Assembly (NCBI RefSeq): GCF_021462265.1 | Contig: NZ_JAJONF010000053.1 | Location: 1 to 64,000, forward strand | Reading direction: 5' to 3' | Length of the DNA stretch: 64,000 bases | Source: Streptomyces shenzhenensis | Lineage (GTDB): Bacteria; Actinomycetota; Actinomycetes; Streptomycetales; Streptomycetaceae | Shown here: piece after piece, positions 35,391 through 43,830 of the stretch | Numbering within the stretch: the first letter of the stretch is position 1 | Layout: the number at the start of each line of letters is the position of its first letter | Program-made: the position numbers and the translations under genes | The notes under the pieces: model-generated | The model's database searches: none | What the model was told of the DNA's origin: nothing | Seen by the model: the letters and a program-made list of their open reading frames with translations, nothing else

Positions 35391-35428
35391 GCCAGGAATC
35401 CCCTCCCTTCAAGGAGGGGAGGACTCAA
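35340..35428 (+). ncRNA. putative omega RNA scaffold at the right end of the TnpB element
   Basis: TnpB proteins use an RNA from the element's right end whose 3' extension is the guide. Here an 11-bp perfect hairpin (35358-35382, overlapping the tnpB 3' end) is followed by a 7-8 bp hairpin (35399-35420, CCCCTCC paired with GGAGGGG) and then AGGACTCAA. The order, the G-rich second hairpin and the terminal TCAA are those of known right ends. The 5' limit of the RNA is not visible. The guide would start at 35429 and run into the tetR coding sequence. Confidence 0.6.
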
Positions 35429-36051
35429 AGCGCCTTGAGCGCCTCCGTGGTCCCGCGGGCCAGCGCCGCCAGATAGCCCTTGGGCAGCTTCGGGGTGCGG
35501 ATCACCACCGAGCGCCAGTACAGCGGGCCGGAGATGAGGTCCATGGCCAGGTCGTCGTCGAGGCCCTCGGCGAGTTCGCCACGCCGCTGCGCCGCCTCGA
35601 TGATCTTGCTGGCGACGCCCTCCTGGCCCTCGCGCAGCGTCTTCTGCATGGCCTCGGCGATGTCGGGGTTGCGGGCCGCCTCGGCCTGGAGGTCCGGGAT
35701 GATCTGCGAGGCGACCGGGTGGCGCAGCGCGCGGGAGGTGACCTCGTAGAGCAGCCGCAGGTCGCCCTCCAGGGAGCCGGTGTCGGGCACCGGCAGGCCC
35801 ATCACGGCGAGGGCGGAGACGACGTCGAGGACCAGGTGCAGCTTGGAACGCCAGCGGCGGTAGACGGCGGTCTTGCCGACGCCCGCGCGGCGCGCGATGC
35901 CCTCGATGGACATCCGGGCATACCCGACCGCCGCGAGCTCCTCGAAGACGGCCGCCCGGATGGCCTCGGTCACGTCCTCGCGGAGGACGGCCGCCCCGGC
36001 GGGGGCTCGTCGGCGCGGACGCGTCTGGGGCTCCTCGGCGTTCGTCGTCAT
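35425..36051 (-). CDS. TetR-family transcriptional regulator, 3' end altered by the TnpB element
   Basis: A 208-residue repressor. The N-terminal helix-turn-helix is clear (AAVGYARMSIEGIARRAGVGKTAVYRRWRSK, about 40-70), followed by a helical ligand-binding domain of the TetR C-terminal type (LYEVTSRALRHPVASQIIPDLQAEAARNP). The stop TGA (35425-35427) and the last base of the final Leu codon lie in the TCAA right end of the TnpB element, so the native C-terminus may have been longer or different. It is divergent from the exporter operon across 353 bp containing four 24-bp repeats, so it probably controls that operon and itself (inference). ATG 36051 gives the normal length before the HTH. Confidence 0.88.
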   Translation of the reverse strand: MTTNAEEPQTRPRRRAPAGAAVLREDVTEAIRAAVFEELAAVGYARMSIEGIARRAGVGKTAVYRRWRSKLHLVLDVVSALAVMGLPVPDTGSLEGDLRLLYEVTSRALRHPVASQIIPDLQAEAARNPDIAEAMQKTLREGQEGVASKIIEAAQRRGELAEGLDDDLAMDLISGPLYWRSVVIRTPKLPKGYLAALARGTTEALKAL

Positions 36052-36404
36052 GGCCCCAGCATAGGCGCGTAACGACGAAACGGTTGCGTTCCGACGACGT
36101 CCCGACGCGGATCCGCCACTCGAACGCCGCAGCGCGGGCGCGCTGAACGCGCCCCAGCTCACCGCCGTACCGAACGCGTGCCCATACCGCAGCGCAACGA
36201 ATCGGTCGCGCCCCGACCTCGAACGTGTTACGGCGCACATCCGTCCGTGACGACGAAACGGTTGCGTTCCGACGCCGACTCCGCCTACGCTCCCGTTGCG
36301 ACGATACGGTTCCGTCCCGACGTAAGAAAACGTGAAGAGAAGCGTAAGGAAACTTCGGATGACGGGCCCGGCGCCCAGCCGGACGCCGCACCCCCACCCC
36401 CCGA
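36052..36404. promoter_or_regulatory. divergent control region between tetR and the exporter operon
   Basis: 353 bp without a gene. The main content is the four-copy 24-bp repeat described separately. The segment 36320-36350 (GTAAGAAAACGTGAAGAG) is purine-rich and lies between the last repeat and the exporter start, where its promoter would be expected. Confidence 0.6.
36073..36322. repeat. four copies of a 24-bp operator-like repeat
   Basis: Copies lie at 36073-36096 and 36251-36274 (identical to each other), 36299-36322 (20 of 24 positions the same) and 36195-36218 (degenerate). The shared core is CGAAACGGTTGCGTTCCGAC, with a partial dyad GAAACG...CGTTCC. One copy sits 22 bp from the tetR start and two sit 83-154 bp from the exporter start. 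This layout fits operators for the TetR protein. Confidence 0.75.
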
Positions 36405-37337
36405 GTGAAAGCAGCGGATGTGACCCAGGTTCTCCACACACCGCCCCCGGCCCCGGTCACGGCCGAGGACGACCTCGCGGCGCTCGCCGCCCGGCACGGA
36501 CTCTCGGTCAGCGGCGCCCGTCCTTCCCTGCCCCAGTACATCCGCCAACTGTGGGCGCGACGGCACTTCATCACCGCGTTCGCCACCGCCAAGCTCACCG
36601 CCCAGTACGCCCAGGCGAAGCTCGGCCAGGTCTGGCAGGTCATGACCCCGCTGCTGAACGCCGCGGTGTACTTCTTCATCTTCGGTGTGCTGCTCGGCAC
36701 CAAGCGTGGCGTACCGGACTACATCCCGTTCCTGGTCACGGGCGTGTTCATCTGGACGTTCACGCAGAGCTCGATCATGGTCGGCACCCGCGCGATCGCC
36801 GGCAACCTGGGTCTCGTCCGCGCCCTGCACTTCCCGCGGGCGGCGCTGCCCATCTCCTTCTGCCTCCAGCAGCTCCAGCAGCTGCTGTTCTCCATGGCCG
36901 CCCTGGTCGTCATCCTGCTCTGCTTCGGGGTTCCGGTGGCCGCCTCCTGGCTGCTCGCGATTCCCGTGCTGATCCTGCAGTTCACCTTCAACGCCGGCTT
37001 TGCGATGATCATGGCCCGGTGGGGTGCCAAGACCCCGGACATCGCCCAGCTGATGCCGTTCGTGCTGCGCACCTGGATGTACATCTCCGGCGTCATGTGG
37101 AGCATCGACAAGCTGACCAAGAACCACCACGGTCTGCCGAGCTGGGTGAACCCGGTACTCAAGGACAACCCGGCCGCCGTCTACATCGACCTGATGCGCT
37201 ACGCCCTGATCGACAGCTTCCACTCCAGCCAGTTGCCGCCGCACGTGTGGATCGTCGCGACCGGCTGGGCCCTGCTCTTCGGCGTCGGCGGGTTCATCTA
37301 CTTCTGGAAGGCTGAGGAGACGTACGGCCGTGGCTGA
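36405..37337 (+). CDS. polysaccharide/teichoic-acid ABC exporter, permease (TagG/Wzm type)
   Basis: A 310-residue ABC-2 type permease. A cytoplasmic N-terminal segment of about 60 residues (with QYIRQLWARRHFITAFATAKLTAQYAQAKLG, the family's amphipathic interface helix) precedes six membrane helices. The C-terminal PAAVYIDLMRYALIDS is the usual last-loop motif of TagG/Wzm. The start is uncertain: GTG 36405 is chosen, GTG 36420 is possible and neither has a strong RBS. It overlaps its ATPase gene by 8 nt. It probably exports the lipid-linked polymer made by the nearby GT2-TagF enzymes. Confidence 0.9.
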   Translation: MKAADVTQVLHTPPPAPVTAEDDLAALAARHGLSVSGARPSLPQYIRQLWARRHFITAFATAKLTAQYAQAKLGQVWQVMTPLLNAAVYFFIFGVLLGTKRGVPDYIPFLVTGVFIWTFTQSSIMVGTRAIAGNLGLVRALHFPRAALPISFCLQQLQQLLFSMAALVVILLCFGVPVAASWLLAIPVLILQFTFNAGFAMIMARWGAKTPDIAQLMPFVLRTWMYISGVMWSIDKLTKNHHGLPSWVNPVLKDNPAAVYIDLMRYALIDSFHSSQLPPHVWIVATGWALLFGVGGFIYFWKAEETYGRG

Positions 37338-38193
37338 GAACGTGAGCGACACCCCCAGCATGAGCGACACGCGCGTCGGAAACGACCCCCGCATCCCCAC
37401 CGTCGTCGCCGACCGCGTCGACATCGTCTACCGGGTCAACGGCACCGGCGCCGGACGCGGCTCCGCCACCGCCGCCCTCAACCGCATGCTGCGCCGCAAG
37501 CAGACCGAGAAGGCGTCCGGTGTCCGCACGGTGCACGCCGTCAAGAACGTCTCCTTCGTCGCCTACAAGGGTGAGGCGATCGGCCTCATCGGCACCAACG
37601 GCTCCGGCAAGTCCACCCTGCTCAAGGCCGTCGCCGGCCTCCTCCCGGTGGAGAACGGCGCCATCTACACCGACGGCCAGCCCTCCCTCCTCGGCGTCAA
37701 CGCCGCCCTGATGGGCGACCTGACCGGCGAGAAGAACGTCTACCTCGGTGGCCTCGCCATGGGCATGTCCCGCGAGGAGATCAAGGAGCGCTACCAGGAC
37801 ATCGTCGACTTCTCCGGCATCAACGAGAAGGGCGACTTCATCACCCTCCCGATGCGCACCTACTCCTCCGGCATGGGCGCCCGGCTGCGGTTCTCCATCG
37901 CCGCCGCCAAGGACCACGACGTCCTCCTCATCGACGAGGCCCTGGCCACCGGCGACGCGTCCTTCCGCATGCGGTCCGAGGAGCGCATCCGCGAGCTGCG
38001 GGAGCGTGCGGGCACGGTGTTCCTCGTCAGCCACAACAACAAGTCCATCCGCGACACCTGCGAGCGGGTGCTCTGGCTGGAGCGCGGGGTGCTGCGCATG
38101 GACGGGCCGACCGAGGACGTCCTCGCGGAGTACGAGGCCTTCACCGGCGACAAGTCCGACAAGGCGAAGCCGAAGGCCGCCCAGCCTTCCTGA
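37330..38193 (+). CDS. polysaccharide/teichoic-acid ABC exporter, ATPase (TagH/Wzt type)
   Basis: A 287-residue ATPase. Walker A is GTNGSGKST, the signature is YSSGMGARLRFSIA, Walker B is VLLIDEALATGD and the switch His is in LVSHNNKS. The signature motif S-G-M-x-x-R-L and the long region before Walker A (about 90 residues, with MLRRKQTEKASGVRTVHAVKNVSF) are typical of TagH/Wzt. It lacks the C-terminal carbohydrate-binding domain of long Wzt proteins, so polymer length is probably controlled elsewhere. The start GTG 37330 lies inside the permease gene, implying coupled translation. Confidence 0.92.
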   Translation: MAENVSDTPSMSDTRVGNDPRIPTVVADRVDIVYRVNGTGAGRGSATAALNRMLRRKQTEKASGVRTVHAVKNVSFVAYKGEAIGLIGTNGSGKSTLLKAVAGLLPVENGAIYTDGQPSLLGVNAALMGDLTGEKNVYLGGLAMGMSREEIKERYQDIVDFSGINEKGDFITLPMRTYSSGMGARLRFSIAAAKDHDVLLIDEALATGDASFRMRSEERIRELRERAGTVFLVSHNNKSIRDTCERVLWLERGVLRMDGPTEDVLAEYEAFTGDKSDKAKPKAAQPS

Positions 38194-38237
38194 AGCGGCG
38201 TTCCCGAAGCAGCCTCAGGAGAGAGTCCCGCAGAGTT

Positions 38238-38717
38238 CTACGACCGCGAGCCGCGCCGTTGCCCGACGGCGCGGCTCGCGTCCGTCTGGAACACCCACGT
38301 CCGGTAGACGAGGAAACGGAAGGCGGAGGCGAGCACGATCGACAGGGCCTTCGCCACGTTGGATTCCAGCGGGCCGTCGAGGCCGAGGCCGTGATAGCCG
38401 GCGTAGAACAGACCGCTTTCCAGCCCGACACCCAGGCCGCTGAACACGAAGAAAAGTGCGATCTGCTGTCGTGTGCGCGAGGCCCGGTCCCGATAGGCGA
38501 AAAACCGGAAGCCCGCGTAATTGGTCGCCATCGCCAGGCAGCTGGCCGCCACTGTGGCGGTCATGGCCGGCCAACGCAGGCCGCTCAGCAGCAGGTTGAA
38601 GAGCAGGAAATTGACGAGGACACCGCTGCCGCCGACGACCCCGAATTTCACGACTTCGAGCACGACCTGCGGGACCGGCCGCCCCACCGCGAGTTGAACT
38701 GTCACACGGCAGACCAT
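38238..38717 (-). CDS. GtrA-family membrane protein
   Basis: A 159-residue protein with four helices (FGVVGGSGVLVNFLLFNLLL; AMTATVAASCLAMATNYAGFRFF; IALFFVFSGLGVGLESGLFYAG; LSIVLASAFRFLVYRTWVF). That is the GtrA plan: small flippase-like proteins that move polyprenyl-phosphate-linked sugars across the membrane. Such a protein would feed the external GT-C enzymes in this region. ATG 38717 is chosen; a TTG start at 38787-38789 would add 24 residues. It is convergent with the exporter ATPase gene, 44 nt away. Confidence 0.82.
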   Translation of the reverse strand: MVCRVTVQLAVGRPVPQVVLEVVKFGVVGGSGVLVNFLLFNLLLSGLRWPAMTATVAASCLAMATNYAGFRFFAYRDRASRTRQQIALFFVFSGLGVGLESGLFYAGYHGLGLDGPLESNVAKALSIVLASAFRFLVYRTWVFQTDASRAVGQRRGSRS

Positions 38718-38804
38718 ATCCGAGACGCCCCGATTAGCAGGAAACGGTAAATTCCACGTCCGTTTTCCCCTGGATACCGGCAAGAACAAACACCGGCAGG
38801 AAAG

Positions 38805-38840
38805 AAGGCGCCCCGGACCGTCACCGGCCCGGGGCGCCTT
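38805..38840 (-). terminator. terminator of the glutamate dehydrogenase gene
   Basis: A 12-bp perfect stem (AAGGCGCCCCGG and its complement) with a 12-nt loop, followed on the minus strand by TTCTTTCC, 52 nt beyond the gdh stop codon. Three partial copies of a 13-bp unit (GTACGGCCACTTC) lie between the stop and the hairpin (38861-38893). Confidence 0.85.
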
Positions 38841-38892
38841 TCATGTCGTACGACTAATTTGTACGGCCACTTCGTACGGCCACTTCGTACGG

Positions 38893-41800
38893 CTACGAGT
38901 GCGTGCGCAGCAGCGTCCGCATCGTCCGCATGGCCACCGAGAGGTTGGCCAGGTCGAAGGAGTCCGAGCTGCGGATCTCCTCCAGGGTGGCCCGGGCCCG
39001 GCCCAGGATCGCCGCGTTCCTCCGCTCCCAGGCCTGGTAGCGCTGCTCGGGCGTCGCCGCGCCCTCGCCCGCGGCGAGCACGTCGGCGGTGAGCAGCGCG
39101 TGGGCCGCGTACAGGTCCTCGCGGATGGAGGCGCGGGCCATCGACTGCCAGCGGTCGGCGCGCGGGAGCTCGATGATGCGGTCCATCAGCTGGGTGACGC
39201 CGAGCCGGTCGGCGAGGTCGTAGTAGACCTCAGCGACGTCCAGCGGCTCCTTGCCCATGCGGTCGGCCACCGAGACGATGTCCAGCGCCGGGAAGGCGGA
39301 GGAGAAGCCGGCCACGCGGGTGGCCACCTCGTCGGGCACCCCGGCGCCGGACAGCTCGTCGTACACGTGCTGGTACCAGTCCAGGTCCGCGCCGCGCAGC
39401 AGCTTGGGCAGCTGCTGCCAGACCTGCTCGACGCGCTCGGAGAAGAAGTCGACGGTCTCCAGGAGCTGGAGCGGCTGCGGCCGGTTGTTGAGGAGCCAGC
39501 GGGTGCCGCGCTCCACCAGGCGGCGGGAGTGCAGCCGGATCCGGGTCTGGACGGCCGCGTCGACCCTGTTGTCCAGTTCCTCGACCGCGTCCCACACCGG
39601 GGCCGAACGGAAGATCGCGCGGGCCGCGGTCTGCGCCCGGACGATCTCCTCCAGGGAGGCCCCGGTCTCCTCGCGCAGCCGGTGCAGATAGGTCGTACCG
39701 CCGGTGTTGACCGTGTCGTTGACCAGGACCGTGGTGGTGATCTCGCGGCGCAGCGGGTGGGTGGCGAGGGCGGCGGCGAACTGCTCGCGCAGGGCCGTCG
39801 GGAAGTACGCGTGCAGCAGGCCGCTGAGGTACGGGTCGTCCGGCAGCGTGGTGGCCAGCAGCTCGTCGGCCACCGTGATCTTCGTGTACGCCAGCAGGAC
39901 GGCCGTCTCCGGGCCGGTCAGGCCCTGGCCGCTGCCGAGGCGCTCGCGGATCTGGCGGTCGGTGGGCAGGAACTCGAGCGCCCGGTCGAGATGGCCTTCC
40001 CTGACCAGGTGGCGCAGGAACCGCTGCTGGGCGTGGAGCATGTCGCCGGACTGGGCGAGCGCGTTGGCGATCGCCACGTTCTGCGCGTAGTTGTTGCGCA
40101 GCACCAGGGCGCCGACCTCGTCGGTCATCTCGGCGAGCAGCTTGTTGCGCTGCTTGACGGTCATGTCGCCGTCCGCGACCACGCCGTTGAGCAGGATCTT
40201 GATGTTCACCTCGTGGTCGGAGGTGTCCACGCCCGCGCTGTTGTCGATGGCATCGGTGTTGATCTTGCCGCCCTGGCGGGCGAACTCGATCCGGCCGAGC
40301 TGGGTCAGGCCCAGGTTGCCGCCCTCGCCGACGACCTTGACGCGCAGGTCGGCGCCGTCGACGCGAATGGCGTCGTTGGCCTTGTCGCCGACGTCCGCGT
40401 TGGACTCGGTCGACGCCTTGACGTAGGTGCCGATGCCGCCGTTCCACAGCAGGTCCACCGGCGCCCCGAGGATCGCCTTCATCAGGTCGGCCGGGGTCAG
40501 CTTGGTGACCTTCTCCTCGATGCCGAGGGCCTCGCGGATGTGGCTGTTGACCGGGATGGCCTTGGCGCTGCGCGGGAAGATCCCGCCGCCCGAGGAGAGC
40601 AGGTCGGTGTCGTAGTCGCCCCAGCTGGAGCGGGGCAGGTCGAACAGGCGGCGGCGCTCGGCGTAGGAGGTGGCCGCGTCCGGGTTCGGGTCGATGAAGA
40701 TGTGCCGGTGGTCGAAGGCGGCGACCAGGCGGATGTGCTCGCTGAGCAGCATGCCGTTGCCGAACACGTCACCGGACATGTCACCGATGCCGACGACCGT
40801 GAAGTCCTCGGTCTGGGTGTCGACGCCCAGCTCCCGGAAGTGCCGCTTCACGGACTCCCAGGCGCCGCGCGCGGTGATCCCCATGCCCTTGTGGTCGTAG
40901 CCCGCGCTGCCGCCGGAGGCGAAGGCGTCGCCGAGCCAGAAGTTGTAGCTGCCGGCGACCTCGTTGGCGATGTCGGAGAACGTCGCCGTGCCCTTGTCGG
41001 CCGCGACCACCAGGTAGGTGTCGTCCTCGTCGTGCCGGACCACGTCCTGTGGGGGCACGACCTCGCCGGCCACCATGTTGTCGGTGATGTCGAGCAGCGC
41101 CGAGATGAACGTCCGGTAGCTGGCGATGCCCTCCGCCAGCCACGCGTCCCGGTCCACGCTCGGGTCCGGCAGCTGCTTGGCGACGAAGCCGCCCTTGGCG
41201 CCGACCGGCACGATGACGGTGTTCTTCACCATCTGCGCCTTGACCAGGCCGAGGATCTCGGTGCGGAAGTCCTCACGCCGGTCGGACCAGCGCAGACCGC
41301 CGCGCGCGACCTTGCCGAAGCGCAGGTGCACACCCTCGACACGCGGCGAGTACACCCAGATCTCGAACGCCGGGCGGGGCGCCGGAAGGTCGGGGATGGC
41401 CCGCGGGTCGAACTTCATGGAGACGTACGAGTGCGGGGCGCCCTGCGTCGCCTGCTGGAAGAAGTTGGTGCGCAGCGTCGCCTTGATGACGGTCAGGAAG
41501 GAGCGCAGGATGCGGTCCTCGTCGAGGCTGGCGACCTGGTCAAGCGCCGCGTCCAGCTCCTCCAGCAGGGCGTCGGTGATCTCCAGGCCGGCCTTCTGCC
41601 GGTCCGGCGACATCCGCGCCTCGAACAGGGAGACGAGCAGCCGGGTGGTGTGGACGTTGTTGCGGAGCGTCGTCTCCATGTAGTCCTGGCTGAACGTGGA
41701 ACCGGCCTGCCGCAGGTACTTGGCGTACGCCCGCAGCACCATCGCCTGCCGCCAGTTCAGACCGGCGCTCAGCACCAGGGCGTTGAAGCCGTCGTTCTCC

Positions 41801-43830
41801 GCCTGGCCGGTCCAGGTCGCCGCGAACGCGTCCTGGAACCGCTCACGCCCGTCGTCGCCCAGGTAGTCGCCCGTCGTGCTGCCCTGCGCCTTCGGCACCC
41901 GCAGGCCGAAGTCGTAGATCCACGCGGCCGTCCGGTCCGCGCAGCGCAGTTCGTACGGCCGCTCGTCGATCACCTCGACGCCGATCCGGCTCAGGACCGG
42001 CAGCACGGCCGACAGGGAGATCGCCGCGCCCTTGCGGTAGATCTTGAACCGGCGCTCGTCGGGGGCGGCGCCCACCGGCTCGTAGAGGCTGAGCGCGAAG
42101 TCGTTGCCCGCCTCCTCGGTGAGCCGCTCCAGGTGGACCAGGTCGGCGACCGCGGCGCGCGGGGTGTGGTCGGCCTTGTAGCCCTCCGGGAAGGAGTTGC
42201 CGTAGCGGTGCAGCAGCGCGGCCGCGTGCTCCTCGCCGCACTCGGCGTGGAGCGCCTCGGCGAAGGCGTCGGTCCAGGAGCGGGCCGCCTCGACCAGGCG
42301 GGCCTCGATGCGGTCCTTGTCGGCCTCGGACAGCTCGGGCAGTTCGGTGCCCTGCGGGACGCGGACGACGAAGTGCAGCCGGGACAGGATCGACTCGGTG
42401 TTCCAGGCCGTGAAGTCGACGCTGATGCCGTCGAGTTCCTCCTTCAGGATGTCGATGATCCGCAGCCGCACGCCGGTGGTGTAGCGGTCGCGCGGGAGGT
42501 AGACGATGGCCGAGTAGTAGCGGCCGTACTCGTCCTGGCGCAGGTACAGCCGCAGCCGGCGGCGCTCCTGGAGGTAGAGGACGGACGTGACGATCGACTC
42601 CAGCTCCGGGACCGGGGTCTGGAACAGCTCGTCACGGGGGAAGGTCTCCATGATCTGCGTCAGGTCACGGCCGTCGTGGCTGTTGGGCGAGAAGCCCGCC
42701 CGCTCCAGCACGGCGTCGACCTTGCGGCGGATGACCGGCACCCGGCGTACCGACTCGGTGTAGGCCGCGGACGAGAACAGGCCCAGGAAGCGCCGCTCAC
42801 CCACCACGTTGCCGTCCGCGTCGAACTTCTTGACGCCGATGTAGTCCAGGTACGACGGCCGGTGCACGGTCGCCCGGCTGTTCGCCTTGGTCAGGACGAG
42901 GAGCTTGTGCTCGCGGGCCTTGGCGCGCGCGTCGGCCGGGAGCCGCTCGAAGGAGGGGCTGACCGGGTGGCCCTCCTCGCCGGCGTGCTGCGGGTCGGAG
43001 CGCAGGATGCCGAGGCCGGTGCCGGGCACGGCGGCCAGCGAGTCGTCCTCGCGCAGCTGGTACTCGCGGAAGCCGAGGAAGGTGAAGTGGTCGGCGGCCA
43101 GCCAGCGCAGCAGCTCGCGGGCCTCCTCGACCTCGGCGCGCGGCAGGTCACCGGGCACCGGCTCCTCGCCGAGGTTCTCGGCGACGCGGACGGCGCACTC
43201 CCGCATCTTCTCCCAGTCCTCGACGGCCTCCCGGACGTCGGAGAGCACCCGCAGCAGGTCGGCGGTGATCTGCTTGAGGTCGGAGCGGTCGGTCTCCCGG
43301 TCGATCTCGACGTGGATCCAGGACTCGACGTGCGTGTCGTGCGGCAGCTCAACGTCGGCGGGCGGGGTCGGCAGCACCTCGATCAGCTTGCCGGTGAGGT
43401 CGCGGCGGACGACGAACTGGGGGTGGATCACGACGTGGATCCCGCGCCCCTGCCGCGTCAGCTCATTGGTGACCGAGTCCACGAGGAAGGGCATGTCGTC
43501 GGTGACGACCTCCACCACGGTGTGGCTGCAGGTCCACCCGTTCTCCTCGACGGTCGGGGTGTGGACGCGGACGTTCGCGGTGCCCTGAGGGCGGGTCTCG
43601 GCGAGACGGTAGTGCGAGACGGCGGCGCCGAAGACGTCGACCGGGTCGCGGTCGGCGAGGTCCTCCGGTGCGGTGTGCAGGTAGTAGCGCTGGAGGAACG
43701 CGAAGACGGACTCCTGGTCCGCCTCCCCCGTGATCCCAGTCGGTAGGTGCCCCCCGGCCGGGCTGTTCTCAGCTACCCGAGCGGCCCGTTCGAGCAGCTC
43801 GGCCTTGGCTTCGTCCAGCTTGGTCTGCAT
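38893..43830 (-). CDS. gdh: NAD-specific glutamate dehydrogenase, large (180-kDa) type
   Basis: A 1645-residue enzyme that oxidises glutamate to 2-oxoglutarate and ammonia with NAD. The class of about 180 kDa subunits was defined with Streptomyces clavuligerus GDH, which has nearly this length. Landmarks are the N-terminal ACT-like regulatory repeats (about 50-600), the catalytic core (RFGKVARGGLRWSDRREDFRTEILGLVKAQMVKN and VPVGAKGGFVAKQ, with the substrate Lys residues) and the NAD-binding region (VVGIGDMSGDVFGNGMLLS). The long C-terminal extension is helical. ATG 43830 (MQTKLDEAK) is preceded by AGAGGACA; ATG 43857 is possible. It is a single-gene unit with its own terminator and supports growth on amino acids. 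Confidence 0.94.
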   Translation of the reverse strand: MQTKLDEAKAELLERAARVAENSPAGGHLPTGITGEADQESVFAFLQRYYLHTAPEDLADRDPVDVFGAAVSHYRLAETRPQGTANVRVHTPTVEENGWTCSHTVVEVVTDDMPFLVDSVTNELTRQGRGIHVVIHPQFVVRRDLTGKLIEVLPTPPADVELPHDTHVESWIHVEIDRETDRSDLKQITADLLRVLSDVREAVEDWEKMRECAVRVAENLGEEPVPGDLPRAEVEEARELLRWLAADHFTFLGFREYQLREDDSLAAVPGTGLGILRSDPQHAGEEGHPVSPSFERLPADARAKAREHKLLVLTKANSRATVHRPSYLDYIGVKKFDADGNVVGERRFLGLFSSAAYTESVRRVPVIRRKVDAVLERAGFSPNSHDGRDLTQIMETFPRDELFQTPVPELESIVTSVLYLQERRRLRLYLRQDEYGRYYSAIVYLPRDRYTTGVRLRIIDILKEELDGISVDFTAWNTESILSRLHFVVRVPQGTELPELSEADKDRIEARLVEAARSWTDAFAEALHAECGEEHAAALLHRYGNSFPEGYKADHTPRAAVADLVHLERLTEEAGNDFALSLYEPVGAAPDERRFKIYRKGAAISLSAVLPVLSRIGVEVIDERPYELRCADRTAAWIYDFGLRVPKAQGSTTGDYLGDDGRERFQDAFAATWTGQAENDGFNALVLSAGLNWRQAMVLRAYAKYLRQAGSTFSQDYMETTLRNNVHTTRLLVSLFEARMSPDRQKAGLEITDALLEELDAALDQVASLDEDRILRSFLTVIKATLRTNFFQQATQGAPHSYVSMKFDPRAIPDLPAPRPAFEIWVYSPRVEGVHLRFGKVARGGLRWSDRREDFRTEILGLVKAQMVKNTVIVPVGAKGGFVAKQLPDPSVDRDAWLAEGIASYRTFISALLDITDNMVAGEVVPPQDVVRHDEDDTYLVVAADKGTATFSDIANEVAGSYNFWLGDAFASGGSAGYDHKGMGITARGAWESVKRHFRELGVDTQTEDFTVVGIGDMSGDVFGNGMLLSEHIRLVAAFDHRHIFIDPNPDAATSYAERRRLFDLPRSSWGDYDTDLLSSGGGIFPRSAKAIPVNSHIREALGIEEKVTKLTPADLMKAILGAPVDLLWNGGIGTYVKASTESNADVGDKANDAIRVDGADLRVKVVGEGGNLGLTQLGRIEFARQGGKINTDAIDNSAGVDTSDHEVNIKILLNGVVADGDMTVKQRNKLLAEMTDEVGALVLRNNYAQNVAIANALAQSGDMLHAQQRFLRHLVREGHLDRALEFLPTDRQIRERLGSGQGLTGPETAVLLAYTKITVADELLATTLPDDPYLSGLLHAYFPTALREQFAAALATHPLRREITTTVLVNDTVNTGGTTYLHRLREETGASLEEIVRAQTAARAIFRSAPVWDAVEELDNRVDAAVQTRIRLHSRRLVERGTRWLLNNRPQPLQLLETVDFFSERVEQVWQQLPKLLRGADLDWYQHVYDELSGAGVPDEVATRVAGFSSAFPALDIVSVADRMGKEPLDVAEVYYDLADRLGVTQLMDRIIELPRADRWQSMARASIREDLYAAHALLTADVLAAGEGAATPEQRYQAWERRNAAILGRARATLEEIRSSDSFDLANLSVAMRTMRTLLRTHS

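Larger units (their letters stand above)
34047..35428 (+). mobile_element. IS200/IS605-superfamily element carrying tnpB only (IS1341-like)
   Basis: The span is set by a left-end hairpin at 34051-34076, preceded by TGAA, and by a right end made of two hairpins ending in TCAA (35425-35428), the right cleavage tetranucleotide known for IS608. It has no terminal inverted repeats or target duplication, as expected of this superfamily. There is no tnpA gene, so movement would need a transposase from elsewhere. The right boundary falls in the 3' end of the tetR gene. The left boundary is approximate (within about 10 nt). Confidence 0.75.

Noticed and set aside
38899..43746. 1615-residue plus-strand frame antisense to gdh
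   Set aside because: A long open antisense frame is expected in DNA with almost only G or C in third positions; the minus-strand gene has clear catalytic motifs and codon use.
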